Shown in pieces: positions 46,138-59,300 of a DNA stretch of 64,000 nt. The notes beneath the pieces were generated by a model. The model was not told where the DNA came from. It saw nothing but the letters and a program-made list of their open reading frames with translations, and did no database searches. Positions within the stretch are counted from its first letter, which is position 1. Every line of letters begins with the position of its first letter. The stretch is from Schistocerca nitens (taxonomy: Eukaryota; Arthropoda; Insecta; Orthoptera; Acrididae). The DNA is taken from NCBI RefSeq assembly GCF_023898315.1, contig NC_064614.1, positions 501,224,109 through 501,288,108 on the forward strand, written 5' to 3'. Both the position numbers and the translations under genes were made by a program.

Positions 46138-46740
46138 TTATATTGTGTATTTTATGACTAATCCACTAAAATGTAACATGTATTGTCAGAATTATTTATA
46201 TGACTATTTTCTTTTTGAATGAGATTGCTTTATAATGAATTTCATGTATTATGTAATGTAATTTTATTTTATGCTTTATTCAGGGTCGTACTGTTATATG
46301 TCAGAATTCTTTGTAATTCTTTGAATTTCTGTTTTTACAATTATGTCATTATAACAGAACCTATATAAAACACATGTGGTGCCAGTGTTGTATGCCTAGT
46401 TTTGCTTGAAGTATTGGCGCAGCACTTGAACTGATCAGTTAACATGTAATTCGTTCTAAACAACACACCTTGTGCCAACTTTGTACAGTTACACTATGAA
46501 ATAAACAAAAACTGAAGCTCAAAACATTGTTTGGCATGAATTAATGTGGGCATTACAACACATGTCGATTTATTATTGTTTCTGTAGCAACTGCAGCAAT
46601 ATTAGCTCTTCACAGCTGACAGCACAGGTAAAGTATTTAATCCTAGCCAAAGAACAGCTCTCTTTTTATTTGGAAACTTCTCAGCACCCACATATTGGAG
46701 GATGACACAGCAGCTGGTTGACATCCCATTTCTTCAGGGC
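46138..46740. other. unassigned AT-rich sequence
   Basis: No feature recognised. A possible polyadenylation signal-like run (aataaac near 46501) has no gene to attach to. Confidence 0.4.
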
Positions 46741-46756
46741 CTAATCACAGCGTTTA

Positions 46757-47405
46757 GTGTATCAGGTAGTGGAAACAAGTAACAAAATTGATGAGTCAAA
46801 AAGTAAACTCAGTAGTCAGATAATGGAAACAACTGACAAAATTTCACAGGTACACCCCAAACTAGAAGTGAATTCAGAGCAGGAATATCCAGCTTGCAGA
46901 AACCTGTGCATTAAAAGTTATTTCAAATCAGGACAGAAAAAGATTTAATGCTCAGGTGGAATATAGTTTGGAAAGTGAGAAAATTACTGCAGTTAATGCT
47001 GAAAGCCTTGATGTACCTGATATAGTTAAGACTGGTGACAATGTAATTAAGTCTTGGAATGATTATGTAGAAGTCTATGTTTTGAGTGAAGCAGATGGCA
47101 CTAATGAAGAGAGAAAATGTTTCCATGTTCTCAAAGATGAACATTTGTCAGAAGAAAGTGAAAGTGTTGCATATGAGTTGTCAAACATAGAAAAATTTTC
47201 AGCATTAAATGCAGAAGACTATTCAGAATCTACTGTCTGTAAAGATATTGTTTCAGGAAAACCAACTAAATCTTGTAAACAGTTGAAAAGTAACTGGAAA
47301 CAAATTAGTGATAAAGTAGTCAATCATACTGATTTGTGTGAAATGTTTAATACTGATGAGAAGTTCACAAATTTGACATGTCATTTACATAAAGGGAAGT
47401 ATTGA
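46757..47405 (+). pseudogene. broken acidic frame of unknown family
   Basis: Two overlapping open frames (46757-46948 and 46956-47405) become one acidic, Ser/Glu/Lys-rich protein of about 215 residues if a one-base shift near 46940 is assumed. No domain, signal peptide or membrane segment is recognisable. It lies directly upstream of a LINE polyprotein (47420), where an endonuclease would be expected; it is not an endonuclease. It could be an ORF1-type remnant, part of a host gene or chance. Confidence 0.35.
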
Positions 47406-47419
47406 AAGTGAGTTAATTT

Positions 47420-49365
47420 TTGTTTCTCCTCAAAAGCAAAATTGACAAAAGTGACAAAAAGCAGATTTCAGAGTACCTGATGGCTCAACATAAAAGTTTT
47501 GTCTCAATTACAGATAGTGTTGAGGATCAGTGGACAAAGTTCAAAACCATCGTACAATATGTGTTAGATGAGTATGTGCCAAGCAAGATCGTAAGAGATG
47601 GAAAAGAGCCACCATGATACAACAACCGAGTTAGAAAACTGCTGCAGAAGCAAAAGGAACTTCACAGCAAACATAAACATAGCCAAAGCCTTGCAGACAA
47701 ACAAAAATTATGTGAAGTGAAATGTAGTGTGAGGAGGGCTATGCGAGAGGCGTTCAATGAATAAATGTCTTTTTCCAAAGCTGTTTCACAGAGGAAGACT
47801 GCACTGTAGTTCCTTCTATAGATTGTCGCACAGATGACAAAATGGTAGATATCAAAATAGACACCAGAGGGATAGAGAAACAATTAAAATCGCTCAAAAG
47901 AGGAAAGGCCGCTGGACCTGATGGGATACTAGTTCGATTTTACACAGAGCACGCAAAGGAACTTGCCCCCCTTCTTGCAGCGGTGTACCGTAGGTCTCTA
48001 GAAGAGCATAGCGTTCCAAAGGATTGGAAGGGGGCACAGGTAATCCCCGTTTTCAAGAAGGTATGTCGAACAGATGTGCAGAACTATAGACCTATATCTC
48101 TAATGTCGATCAGTTGTAGAGTTTTGGAACATGTATTATGTTCGAGTATAATGACTTTTCTGGAGACTAGGATTCTACTCTGTAGGAATCAGCATGGGTT
48201 TCAAAAAAGACGATCGTGTGAAACCCAGCTCTCACTATTTGTCCACGAGACTCAGAGGGCCATAGACACGGGTTCCCAGGTGGATGCCATTTCTTGACTT
48301 CCTCAAGGCATTTGATACAGTTCCTGACAGTCGTTTAATGGACAAAGTATGAGCATATGGACTATCAGACCAATTGTGTGATTGGATTGAAGAGTTCCTA
48401 GATAACAGAACACAGCATGTCATTCTCAATGGAGAGAAGTCTTCCAAAGTAAGAGTGATTTCAGGTGTGGCGCAGGGGAATGTCGTAGGACCATTGCTAT
48501 TCACAATATACATAAATGACCTTGTGGATGACATCGGAAGTTCACTGTGGCTTGTTGCGGATGATGCTGTGTTGTATTGAGAGGTTGTAACAATGGAAAA
48601 TTGTACTGAAATGCAGGAGGATCTGCAGCGAATTGACGCATGGTGCAGGGAATGGCAATTGAATCTCAATGTAGACAAGTGTAATGTGCTGCGAATACAT
48701 AGAAAGAAAGATCCCTTATCATTTAGCTACAATATAGCAGGTCAGCAACTGGAAGCAGTTAATTCCATAAATTATCAGGGAGTATGCATTGGGAGTGATT
48801 TAAAATGGAATGATCATACAAAGTTGATCGTTGATAAAGCAGGTGCCAGACTGAGATTCATTGGAAGAACCCTAAGGAAATACAATCTGAAAACAAAGGA
48901 AGTAGGTTACAGTAAGCTTGTTCGCCCACTGCTTGAATACTGCCCAGCAGTGTGGAATCCATACCAGATAGGAAGAGATAGAGAAGATCCAACGGAGAGC
49001 AGTGCGCTTCGTTACAGGATCATTTAGTAATTGCGAAAGCATTACGGAGATGACAGATAAACTCCAGCGGAAGACTCTGCAGGAGAGACACTCAGTAGCT
49101 CGGTACAGGCTTTTGTTGAAGTTTTGAGAACATACCTTCACCGAGGAGTCAAGCAGTATATTGCTCCCTCCAACGTACATCTCATGAAGAGACCATGAGG
49201 ATAAAATCAGAGAGCTTAGAGCCCACACAGAGGCATACCGACAATCCTTCTTTCCACGAACAATACAAAACTGGAATAGAAGGGAGAACCTATAGAGGTA
49301 CTCAAGGTACCCTCCGCCACACCGTCAGGTGGCTTGCGGAGTATGGATGTAGATGTAGATGTAGA
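47420..49365 (+). mobile_element. CR1/L2-type LINE, decayed
   Basis: Order on the + strand: the linker (LLQKQKELHSKHKHS at about 47640); RT blocks GKAAGPDGILVRFY (47910), QVIPVFKK then NYRPISLMSI, QHGFQKRRSCETQLS, FLKAFDTVPDSRL, SGVAQGNVVGPLLFTIYIND, and the active site VADDAVLY. The C-terminal thumb ends near 49200. The final tail is a short gatgta repeat (49346-49365). An upstream endonuclease is missing. Stops and frame changes occur at about 47760, 48295 and 48578. I place it in the CR1/L2-like group from motifs and tail. Confidence 0.8.
47842..49027 (+). pseudogene. LINE reverse transcriptase, three broken frames
   Basis: Frame 47842-48297 holds the fingers and the KRRSCETQLS block. Frame 48374-48580 holds the SGVAQGNVVGPLLF block and the DD active site (VADDAVLY, intact). 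Frame 48593-49027 holds the palm/thumb blocks QEDLQRIDAWCREWQLNLNV and KLVRPLLEYCPAVW. The active-site acids survive although the frame does not. Confidence 0.8.
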
Positions 49366-50879
49366 AAAGTTACACAGTTTGATTTGACAGTTGATGTAAA
49401 AGTAGTACTGAGTATACTAATTGCACATTTTAATATTAATATTAATGTAGTATACTGTCCCAATAAATCAGTCATTGTGAAAATAGCATTTTTTCATTGC
49501 AATGTTATGCATTTTTTCATTGCATTGTTATGCATAGTAGTTATTATAATTATTCAGAAAAATGAACGAAGAGACAGTACTTCACCATGGTGGCTCGCCA
49601 TCAATGTTTGTGATGTATTAATCCATTACAAGTTCAAGTTATAAGCTGACTGCTCACGAAGAAGGAGGCAAGGTTTGTCCTAGCATCCAATGTGCTACAA
49701 GCCAGCCACAAGATTTAGCTCCAAACAATCTCTCGAAATAGTAGTTATGAAATTGTGATGGAAAAGGTATCACTAGGTATGTTAATTAGGAGAGCCAAAA
49801 GCCTGCCAGACAGATTAATGTGTGACACAGAAACAACAGCAATGTACACAGATTTGTCTCTGTTGGAGAATTAACAGACCTCTTTAAATTTTATTTGCTT
49901 AATGAAACTTCAGTTTTGCCATGTTGTGGTTTATACTAAGATTTGTGCTGTACTCTGTATACTGGTCACTGATAATTTTTCCGAAGATTATTTGATGCTA
50001 CAGAGCATGTTGTGCTAGAGTTGATTCATACTGTGACTGCACAATGCTTTTGTGTATGGTATACCATTTTTTACTCTCTGGCACACTTACTTTACTGTGT
50101 AGTGGTTAGTGCAAGGTCTTGTGTTGCAGTATGGTGACTTGATGATCTGATAACTATGCTACTTTTCATGTCTTGGTGTGTTCTGAAGTGAACTATGCTT
50201 TATGGTTACATGATATTTTATTACTGCTATAATGTTAAAGGATATTCTTGTACATGACCTTGGGGAGACACACTCTTTGTATGTTACATGCTTGGTGAGC
50301 ACAGGGTCCAGAGCTATTTTTCATTTTCACTTTTTTGTGCTGCATCTTTCCTCTACTGTTCTGTCAGCCTGGCAAAGATTTGTCTTCCTGTCATAGCTAT
50401 CCACTCTCTGTTAGTTTTGGGTTGTGTGTTAATTATGTTTTATTTGGACATGTGACCACACATGAACAGATCAGCTGAAACATATGCTTCTCTAATCAAG
50501 ATTTATCTGTAGTTTTTAAAATTAATATCACATCCATGCTTCCTTATTCAATGTATTTTTAGCTGGAATTATATATATTTTGCACTATGGTGATGTTACG
50601 TGCAGATTGTCAGTTAATTTTGATGCTTATTTTGGTTACATTTAAACAGTTGTTACGCTGCTTTTATAAAATTGGAGTTATGATAAAATCATTTATTGGA
50701 AAGGCAATGGGGGTTAGACTTGTTGCTTTTATTGTTATGTTATAACAGTAGTAAAATCAGTAAATAATGCTCATGCTTTTGGCAGAGCAAATGTATTATT
50801 GAGCTTTATATTGGAAAGAGAAATAAGTATGGTGTGAATATTACAATACCAGAAGAAAAAATACATTCATTACGCCACA
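49366..50879. other. unassigned AT-rich sequence
   Basis: No feature recognised. Confidence 0.45.
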
Positions 50880-51180
50880 TTAAGGTTGCCTTCTGCAGAA
50901 GAAGGGGTGCAGAATGGAGCCACTAAAATTTTGAATCACTTGCTCAATGGTATAAAATGTGTGACAGACAGCAAAGTTAAAATATAAAATAAACTGAAAA
51001 AGTTTCTCCTTGACAATTCCTTCCATTCAATAGAAGAATTTCTACTTTTGTAATGTGTAATAGGTGGTAGTTAGGAATTACTAAGTCACAACTGTGTTTA
51101 AAAAAAATGTAAATGGGCAGTGTGTAGTCATATTTACATACACATAATGTGAATCGGAAACCACTCACTCCATGTCACTA
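50880..51180 (+). pseudogene. 3' terminal fragment of a LINE
   Basis: A short translated stretch ends in a box like NSFHSIEEFLLL, matching the C-terminal SFYSIEEF box of the CR1 copy at 56.7 kb, and is followed by 3' UTR-like sequence. An isolated, heavily truncated relic. Confidence 0.55.
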
Positions 51181-52499
51181 CAATTAGTCACACATATGTT
51201 CCATGGAACATGAAACAATCTAAACAACTAACTGAACTCCAACCTGGAGTTTCCATTGTTTAATAACACAATAGTTTTATGTAGAACAACTTTTACTGAT
51301 TGTCTCAGGTTAATCATTGGAAGAGGAGAAAATTTTGTTTAATGTTGCACTACATCAAGTAATGAAAACCTCAAGAGAGAAATAATGCTCTTGTCATGAT
51401 CAGGAAAACATAATGTTGAATATGCACTATTAATGTTATTATTAACATGCCATATATAGTGATGTTTCAGTGGGATGGATATTGATACACTGTTTTTATG
51501 ATGTTGTGGTTAGGCAAGATGTAACTGTGAGTCAAAGTATCCAGGTTTATTATAAAGTAATGAGGTTTTATTATAATGTTATACTGTTATGATTATGTGT
51601 CAGGGATCTTGATGGATAACTGTTGTTATTATTATTATTATTATTATGGTTATATGTTAGGGAAGATTATGAGGTATTAAGAATGTTATTGGTGTATTAT
51701 AAGAAAAGTGATATTAAAGTTAGAGTTGGGATAAATTGTCATGAAATATACTGGCTTATGTTCATCGAGTCATGTAGAATGTTTCAAGCTGAGGAAATAA
51801 TTTATGAGAATAATTGCAAGTTCGGTTATTGACAAGATGAAACGTAATTTGATATTTGTGAATCTGTTAGTGCAGTGATGATGACGATGGTGAGTAATAA
51901 TCTATACTTTAAACTGTTAAGTGGTGAGACAAAGAATTACTGATGAGTACATGACTAATTAATGATGATATCTACATTGCTATCTTTAACATGTACCACC
52001 TAAAAGTAAAGTAGAAACAAGTGCTGAAACATTACAATTAATGAAGAAGATACGAAAGGTTTTGGAGAGTCAGAATCACTGAAATGAGGTGGATAAATGT
52101 GACTGTTATGTAATAATTTAGACAATGTAATTACACCTTTGCTAACCAACAGTCTTTTACAACATGTATTGTAGGCTCTTGTTTCTGTTTTTGTTGCAAA
52201 TTGCCTTTGTATTTTATGTATATTTACCGACTATCACCATTTTTAGGATTATTATTGCTTAAGCATATTATGATGTGTTAGTACGACATTTACATGACGA
52301 AATATGTAGAGAGTTTGAGAGTCTGTTTCAGTATATCATTAAAACCACTATTGTTCACTAGTATACGACAAACATATATGATGAAAAATGTGGGAATGAT
52401 TCTGAAAACAAATGTATAGCATAGAAATTTAATCTCTACTCAGTAAAATAATGAGCATTTCTCTTTCTTTGTTATTAATGAACATATTAATCATTTATT
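51181..52499. other. unassigned AT-rich sequence
   Basis: No gene or repeat family recognised. A short (ATT)n run lies at about 51627-51650. Confidence 0.45.
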
Positions 52500-52599
52500 T
52501 TGTGTGGCTCAATTCTTCACTTCTGCTATCCTACTTGTAGATGGATGTGACCTGTGGTTTCTTTCATCTGCTGGGCATAATTTAGTGCTGCAGTATTTT

Positions 52600-53745
52600 A
52601 TGGTTAACAGAGGGGTTAGCTCACTCAGAAAATGGAAGAGCAAGCAGAGGTTTGGGGTACTGTCTTGTCCTAGGAGTCAGAAATTGTTCTTAAAAGGTGG
52701 AAGAATCAGTAATGGTCAGCTGCATGAGGCTGTGGAAGGCAATGGAAACCACTGCATTAAAGACACACAATGTGTATCCATAGGACATGTAACCTGTAGT
52801 TGAAAGAGGTGTCTTGATGATCTCTTCTTTGACAAAAGATTCTGGATTACTCATCTATTTGGCTCTCTGGAAGGGAAGTACCCAGGAACAGGTGACTAAG
52901 AGAAAAAATTGAGTAGCCAAGGGAAGGGTTGGAGCATGGAATGTCAGTAGTCAGAATATGGTAGGTATAATAGAAAACAAAAATGAAAAGGGTTGATCTG
53001 GATATTGTGAGGACCAATGAAGTGATATGGAGAGAAACTAAGGTTTTCTGGTCAGAAGATTATAGGGCAATATCAAAGGCAGCAAGAGGTGTCTTGATGA
53101 TCTCTTCTTTGACAAAAGATTCTGGATTACTCATCTATTTGGCTCTCTGGAAGGGAAGTACCCAGGAACAGGTGACTAAGAGAAAAAATTGAGTAGCCAA
53201 GGGAAGGGTTGGAGCATGGAATGTCAGTAGTCAGAATATGGTAGGTATAATAGAAAACAAAAATGAAAAGGGTTGATCTGGATATTGTGAGGACCAATGA
53301 AGTGATATGGAGAGAAACTAAGGTTTTCTGGTCAGAAGATTATAGGGCAATATCAAAGGCAGCAGGAAGAAACATAACAGCAGAAGGATTCATTATTAAT
53401 AGGAAGGTGGGGTACAGAGGAAGTTACTGTGAACACTTTAGTGATAATGTTGCTCTTATCAAAATTGGTAGCAAATCAACACCAATAACAACTGTTCAGG
53501 TGAACATGCTGATGTCACAAACAGAAGGTCAAGAGGTAGACAAAGTATATGGACACATTGAATAAGTAAGTGAGCATCTAAAGGGAGATGATAATCTAAT
53601 GATCATGGGGCTTAGAATGTGGTAGTGTGAAAAGGAACAGAAGATAAAGTTACAAGAGAATATGGGAATCAGTTCTGCAATAAATTTCAGCTAGTAATAA
53701 CAAATGCTGTGTTCAAAAGTCAGAAGAGGAGGAGGTTGTAATGTA
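52600..53745 (+). mobile_element. RTE-type LINE 5' region, with internal duplication
   Basis: The 5' UTR-like stretch (gctgcatgaggctgtggaag, then gcaatggaaaccactgcatt) matches what I know of orthopteran RTE elements. It leads into the endonuclease start (GAWNVSSQNM), then VDLDIVRTNEVIWRETKVFW and ISKAAGRNITAEGFIINRKV. The element breaks off at about 53745 within the endonuclease. A 280-bp segment is duplicated in tandem (52804-53083 and 53084-53363) around the endonuclease start. Confidence 0.7.
52804..53363 (+). repeat. perfect 280-bp tandem duplication
   Basis: Bases 52804-53083 and 53084-53363 are identical by eye throughout, a head-to-tail period of exactly 280. The unit spans the 5' UTR end and the start of the endonuclease of the RTE element. 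No mismatch was seen, so the event is recent or an assembly artefact. Confidence 0.9.
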
Positions 53746-55309
53746 GAAAAGTGGATTTATTCTATTTGCTACACTACTACTCCTTAACTGACTAATTTTT
53801 CTTGTCTTTAATGTGCTCTCTATTATACAAGTAATGCATATATCATGAATACCCAAAATTACCTCATTATTATAGATGTAGTAGTTTAGAGAATTTTGTT
53901 ATTCACGTTATAATTTATTATCTGCTCATTCCTATGGTTTTATTGGTTTTCTGCAAAACTTTTTCCTTTAGTATAAAAGATTGATTGAAGTTGTTCCACT
54001 AACTGGTTATTGTCAAAATAGTGTGAGCTAATAACAGTTTACTCACAAAAATATCTGGCTCATTAGAAAGCCCTAATTTTGCTCTTTCCATTAACCAGTT
54101 TATTTTCACTGAAAATTCATTGATTTAGAAATTATTGATAATTAAGTTTTGGAAACACCCAAAAACAATTTAGTTATTTGGACTTGCGAGCTTCTTTATT
54201 TCCCATATTTGACATTATACTTTTGATGCCTAATTTTTCTGAATCAGATAGTACCACTGATTATCTACATAAGCAACTAATTAACAAACTGCATAAATTA
54301 GAGAAATTATGAACCAGGTGATTCCCAGTAATTCACCGTGTAGGTATATAGTGTATCAGTCAAATTGTACAGCTGACATTAATATTTTCCTAATCAAGTA
54401 ACACACAATTTTAAAAAAAGCTATTGTTGAGCTAAATAGGTTGACTCTACAGCTACATCTGACCATGGTTATTAACTAAAATATAATTATCTGTTTCACA
54501 AAATATACATACACTCATTTCATATACCCCCCCCCCAGACAATGAATCCTCAGTCTGTGGTTGTAATTCTTTCAAGTAACTTCTCCATGTTACCTGTCTC
54601 ATTGCCATCATATAGTTGACTTTCACTGAAAATTTGGGAGTAGCTATGAACATGCAAACGTGTATATGTTGAGAATATTTCACTTTCTTTAGTCACTTTT
54701 TGAACTTTTTTAATAAAATGAATTGGAGATCAGCATTCAATTTGGTAACAACCTGTAGTCACCTATTTTAATACCTTTGTAGACCTCTTTCAAACTAAGC
54801 AGTCTGAATCTACCTGTCAACCAGTCATCACCTCAATGTTACAATCTGACTTAATTATTTTATTAATTTCTCCATGTCAACAACATGAACATCTGTGTAT
54901 TGATATCAATTATCAGAAAACCTGTTGCATTCTATGACTGTGTTATCAAAACCAACTTGATGATATTCATCCACCAAAGCTCGCTTGTAAAGTGCTCTGT
55001 AAAAATCTTGCCACTGTCCATGAGTTTAGTAGTTTATTGGAAGTGTCCACCTATGATCAAAGTTCTGTAGGATGTCTTATAGACTAGCTGGTCATATGAT
55101 AATAAATATGAAAAGCAGTCAAATTAATTCAATACTTCATTGCATACATTTTTAATAATGTATCATAAAACAAGAATACAGCAGGATGACAGACATTCAG
55201 TGGCTTGCTACCATGGGTAATGGAGAAACCACAGGCAAGGCTCATTCCAAAGTATATTTGGAAAATGTCCAGAAACATGGGAAGATTTCAGCTGTATCAC
55301 ACTGTGATC
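53746..55309. other. unassigned AT-rich sequence
   Basis: A C9 run at 54529-54537. No gene recognised. Confidence 0.45.
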
Positions 55310-55785
55310 AGACAAAGATTTGCAATCAGATATTGGATTGTAAGGCATAGACACAAGGAGACATAGACTTCGATAACAATTTAGTAATGAAGAAAAATAG
55401 AATGAAGATTAAGAGAACTGTCCCGAAGAATGGATGTGGAAAGAATTGGAAATTGAAATAATGAGGAACAATGGGATGCATTTGATGTTCTCAAAGGCTG
55501 TAGATACTGTGATATTGAATTCCTCAATCATCAGTTCAGCTGAAGAGGAATGGACATCTTTAAAAAAGGTAATCAAAGATGTTAGGTAGACATACATATG
55601 TACAATAAAGGTAACTGTGAAGCAACCTAGGGTAACAGAAGAAATGCTTCAACTGATAGATGAAAGAAGAAATATAAAAATGTTCGTGGAAAGACAGGAA
55701 TAAACTAATTTAAATCATGTAGAAATGAAATCAATAAGACGCCCAGGAAAGCTAAGATGAAATGGCTGGAGGAGAACTTGCATCC
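55310..55785 (+). mobile_element. RTE linker fragment, plus strand
   Basis: Degraded endonuclease end and linker, including PRVTEEMLQLIDERRNIKMF and MKWLEENL, in the + orientation. It stops abruptly at about 55786 against a minus-strand piece of the same family. Many stops. Confidence 0.6.
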
Positions 55786-56385
55786 TACTTCCTCAATTAT
55801 TTGCCAGATGTATTCCAATCTGTGTCTTCCTCTACAGTTTTCGCCCTCTGCACCTCCTTCTAGCTCATGTCGTAACAGATGTTCTATCATCCTGTCCCTT
55901 CTCCTTGTCAGTGTTTTCCATATATTCCTTTCCTCTCCTCCAATTCTGGGCAGAACCTCTTCATTCCTTACCTTATCCGTCTACCTAATTTTCAACACAC
56001 ATCTGTAGCACCACATCTCAAATACTTCAATTCTCTTCTGTTCCAGTTTCCCCACAGTCCATGTTTCACTACCATACAATGCTGTGGTCTAGACGTACAT
56101 TCTCAGAAATTTCTTCCTCAAATTAAGATCTATGTTTGATGCTAATAGACTTCTCTTGGCCAGGAATGCCCATCTTGCCAGTGCTTGTCTGCTTTTGATT
56201 TCCACCTTGCTCCGTCTGTCATTGGTTATTTTGCTGCCTAGGTAGCAGAACTCCTTAACTTCTTCTACTTCCTGACCATCAATCCTGATGTTAAGTTTCT
56301 TGCTGTTCTCATTTCTGCTACTTCTCATTACTTTCATCTTTCTTTGGTTTACTCTCAATCCATAACCTCTACTTGGTACATTGTT
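55786..56385 (-). mobile_element. RTE C-terminal fragment, minus strand
   Basis: Minus-strand translation from the right: MNNVPSRGYGLRVNQRKMKV (an RTE thumb block), VKEFCYLGSKITND, LASNIDLNLRKKFLRM, and a near C-terminal EEVGCK. The piece continues to the right of the CR1 element at 61305-61440, so this copy was split by that insertion. Confidence 0.72.
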
Positions 56386-59300
56386 CAATTCAATTCAATT
56401 TATTAGCGTCCTTGTAGTACATCATCGAAATGATATAGGACTTGTCAATAAACATTACAATTTAAAATACATATACATGAAAATTTGTAATTGAATTTAC
56501 GTGTCACTTAGACATTACAATTTTAATAGAACTTTTAGAACATTAACATAAAAATATACAAGTAGGATAACAACGTACAAAAAAAAAAAAAAAAAAGTTA
56601 GTGATTCTCACATCAAAGATTATTTACATTCTTACATTAACAGTTTCACACTTTCATAGAAACAGCAAGTGTTTAAATGTGAGCAATTACACGTATTTAT
56701 TATGTCAGGGAAATATTAACTGCGCTTTTATTGTCAACAATTCACAAACTCTTCAATACTGTAAAAACTATTGCTTAATAACATGTTTTTTAATTCTCTT
56801 TTAAATATGTACTGTTTTGGTATTATTTTTAGTTCTTTGGGGAGAGCACTGTAGAGGATTTTGGGTTGGTATAGTACACTTTTGTGATACATAGCTGTTT
56901 TATGAATTTCTCTGTGGAAATCATTCCTATTCCTTGTTTCGTAGTTGTGAAATTCTCTGTTTAATGTAGAAAATTCCTCGTGTTCTTTTAAGAAACATAT
57001 GCTTTCATATATGTATAAAGATGGTAGTGTCATGATTTTTAATTCTTGGAAAGCTTGCCTACAAGAGTCTCTATATCCTATACCTTTTATTATTCTGACT
57101 GCCTTCTTTTGTAGTCTAAATGAGTGTTTTGTTAGACTGATGTTCCCCCAAAACTGTACGCCGTATCTTAATAAACTGTGCATGAGTGAGAAATAAACAC
57201 ATAACACTGTTTTAATATTGCATGAGCTTTTAAGCATTCTAAGTATATAACATGTTTGACTTAATTTTTTGTTCAATGATATAACATGCTTTTCCCATCT
57301 TAAGTGTTCATCAAACCATACTCCCAAGAATTTAGTGTATGATGCTTGTTCAATCTTACACTTACCCAGTTCTACTGTAAGGTTAGTTTTTATTTTATTT
57401 GTAATATGTCTGAAGTTGATGCACGTTGTTTTTTTGTCATTCACAATGAGTCTATTTTCATTAAACCGTCTGTCTGCTTCGTCTGTTGCTAATGTGACTT
57501 TTTCCTGTAAGTCAGCTTCACTATTTGCTTTAACAAACAAACTTGTATCATCAGCAAACAGTACTGCCTCTGCTTCAGATAGTTGACTTGGTAGGTCATT
57601 GATAAATATTAAAAACAGTAATGGCCCTAATACAGATCCCTGGGGTACTCCATACAAGACTCTCTCGAATCTTGATGAATATGTCCTACCTGCCTGGCTT
57701 ATCTCCACCTTCTGATACCTGTCTGACAGATATGATTCAAACCATTTGTGGGCAACTCCACGTATCCCATAGGCATATAACTTCCTAAGCAGTAACTTAT
57801 GGTCGATGACATCAAAGGCCTTTGATAAGTCTAAAAACAATCCACAATTTAATTCCTTTCTGTTTATGGAATTTAGAACAAGTTGCAAAAAATTGAAGAT
57901 AGCTGTTTCAGTTGATTTATTTTTACGGAAACCATTTTGCGCATTAACCAATATTCTATTCTTAATAAGAAATTTGTATAGTCTCTGATACATTACCCTT
58001 TCTATTATTTTTGAGAAACCTGACAACATTGATAAAGGCCTAAAGTTACTAACATCATATTTATCACCATTCTTGTAAAGTGGCTTTATAGTAGACATTT
58101 TAAGTTTTGATGGAAACACCCCTGTCTTAAAAGATTCATTTATAATTTCAGTGAGATGCGAGGCTATGTTTCTTGCACTTTGCTTAATGACTTTGTCAGG
58201 AATCCCATCACACCCACATGACATTTTATTTTTTAACTTATTTATAGCATTTAGTACCTCTGAATCACTTACTGGATAAAGGAACATTGTCATGTCATTC
58301 ATGGGGATTTTTACCTTGCTATTGGAATTGCATTTAGTTTTAATTAAATTTATGGCTATATTTGTGAAATGTTCATTAAATATGTTGGCAATCTGAAGTG
58401 GGTCCTTAACAGTTTTACCCCTACTTTTAATGACAGAGCTGTTATCTTTTCTTTTGTGTCTACCTATATTTTTATTTATTACCTCCCAAGTTGACTTCAT
58501 TTTGTTGTTACCTTTCTCAATATAGGTATCATTATCAAGCTTCTTAGCTGCAATTATTACTTTCTTGTACAGGCTTCTATAACATTTCACATGTGCTTTC
58601 AGTACTACATTCTTCCTGGCTGATTTATTTAACTTTCTGAGAGTGTCTGATGACTTTCTAATCCCCTGTGTAACCCATGTTTTGGTTTTATGTTTAGTTT
58701 TGACTCTTTTTATAGGAAAGGCAACATCAAAGCAGTGTTTGTAGCTTTCAAGGAATGAGTCAAACTTTCTGTTGACATCACCACTTGATTCACTACCCCA
58801 GTTGTTATTTTCCAGAATGTAATTAAAAATTCTTATGCTGTCATCATTTATAAATCTCCTTTCTCTGTAATTGTTATTGATAACAGGGTCCTTGTAAGAT
58901 GTGACATTTAAACTCAATTTGATACCCTTGTGATCCGAGAAACCAGTGTCAATTACTTCAGTGTTATATTCACACTTGTCCTTGTTTATAAATACTTGAT
59001 CTATTATAGTTTCAGACATATTTCTGCATCTGGTAACTTCATTTACAGTTGCCATCATATTATGACACAAAAACAGATTGCACAGTTGCTGTTGTTTACT
59101 ACAATCATTCTTAAAGTTAACATTAAAATCACCAAGAACAATTACATTATGTTTAAGTTCATCAGCAGTCCCTCAAGGTTTTCCATAAAAATGGCAAAGT
59201 TGCCCAGTGGTGATCGGTACAAACACACAATAGTAATTTTTAATTTGGTTAGCTCACATGTACTGTATTCAAAATCTTTTTCTATGCATTTTAGTTTACA

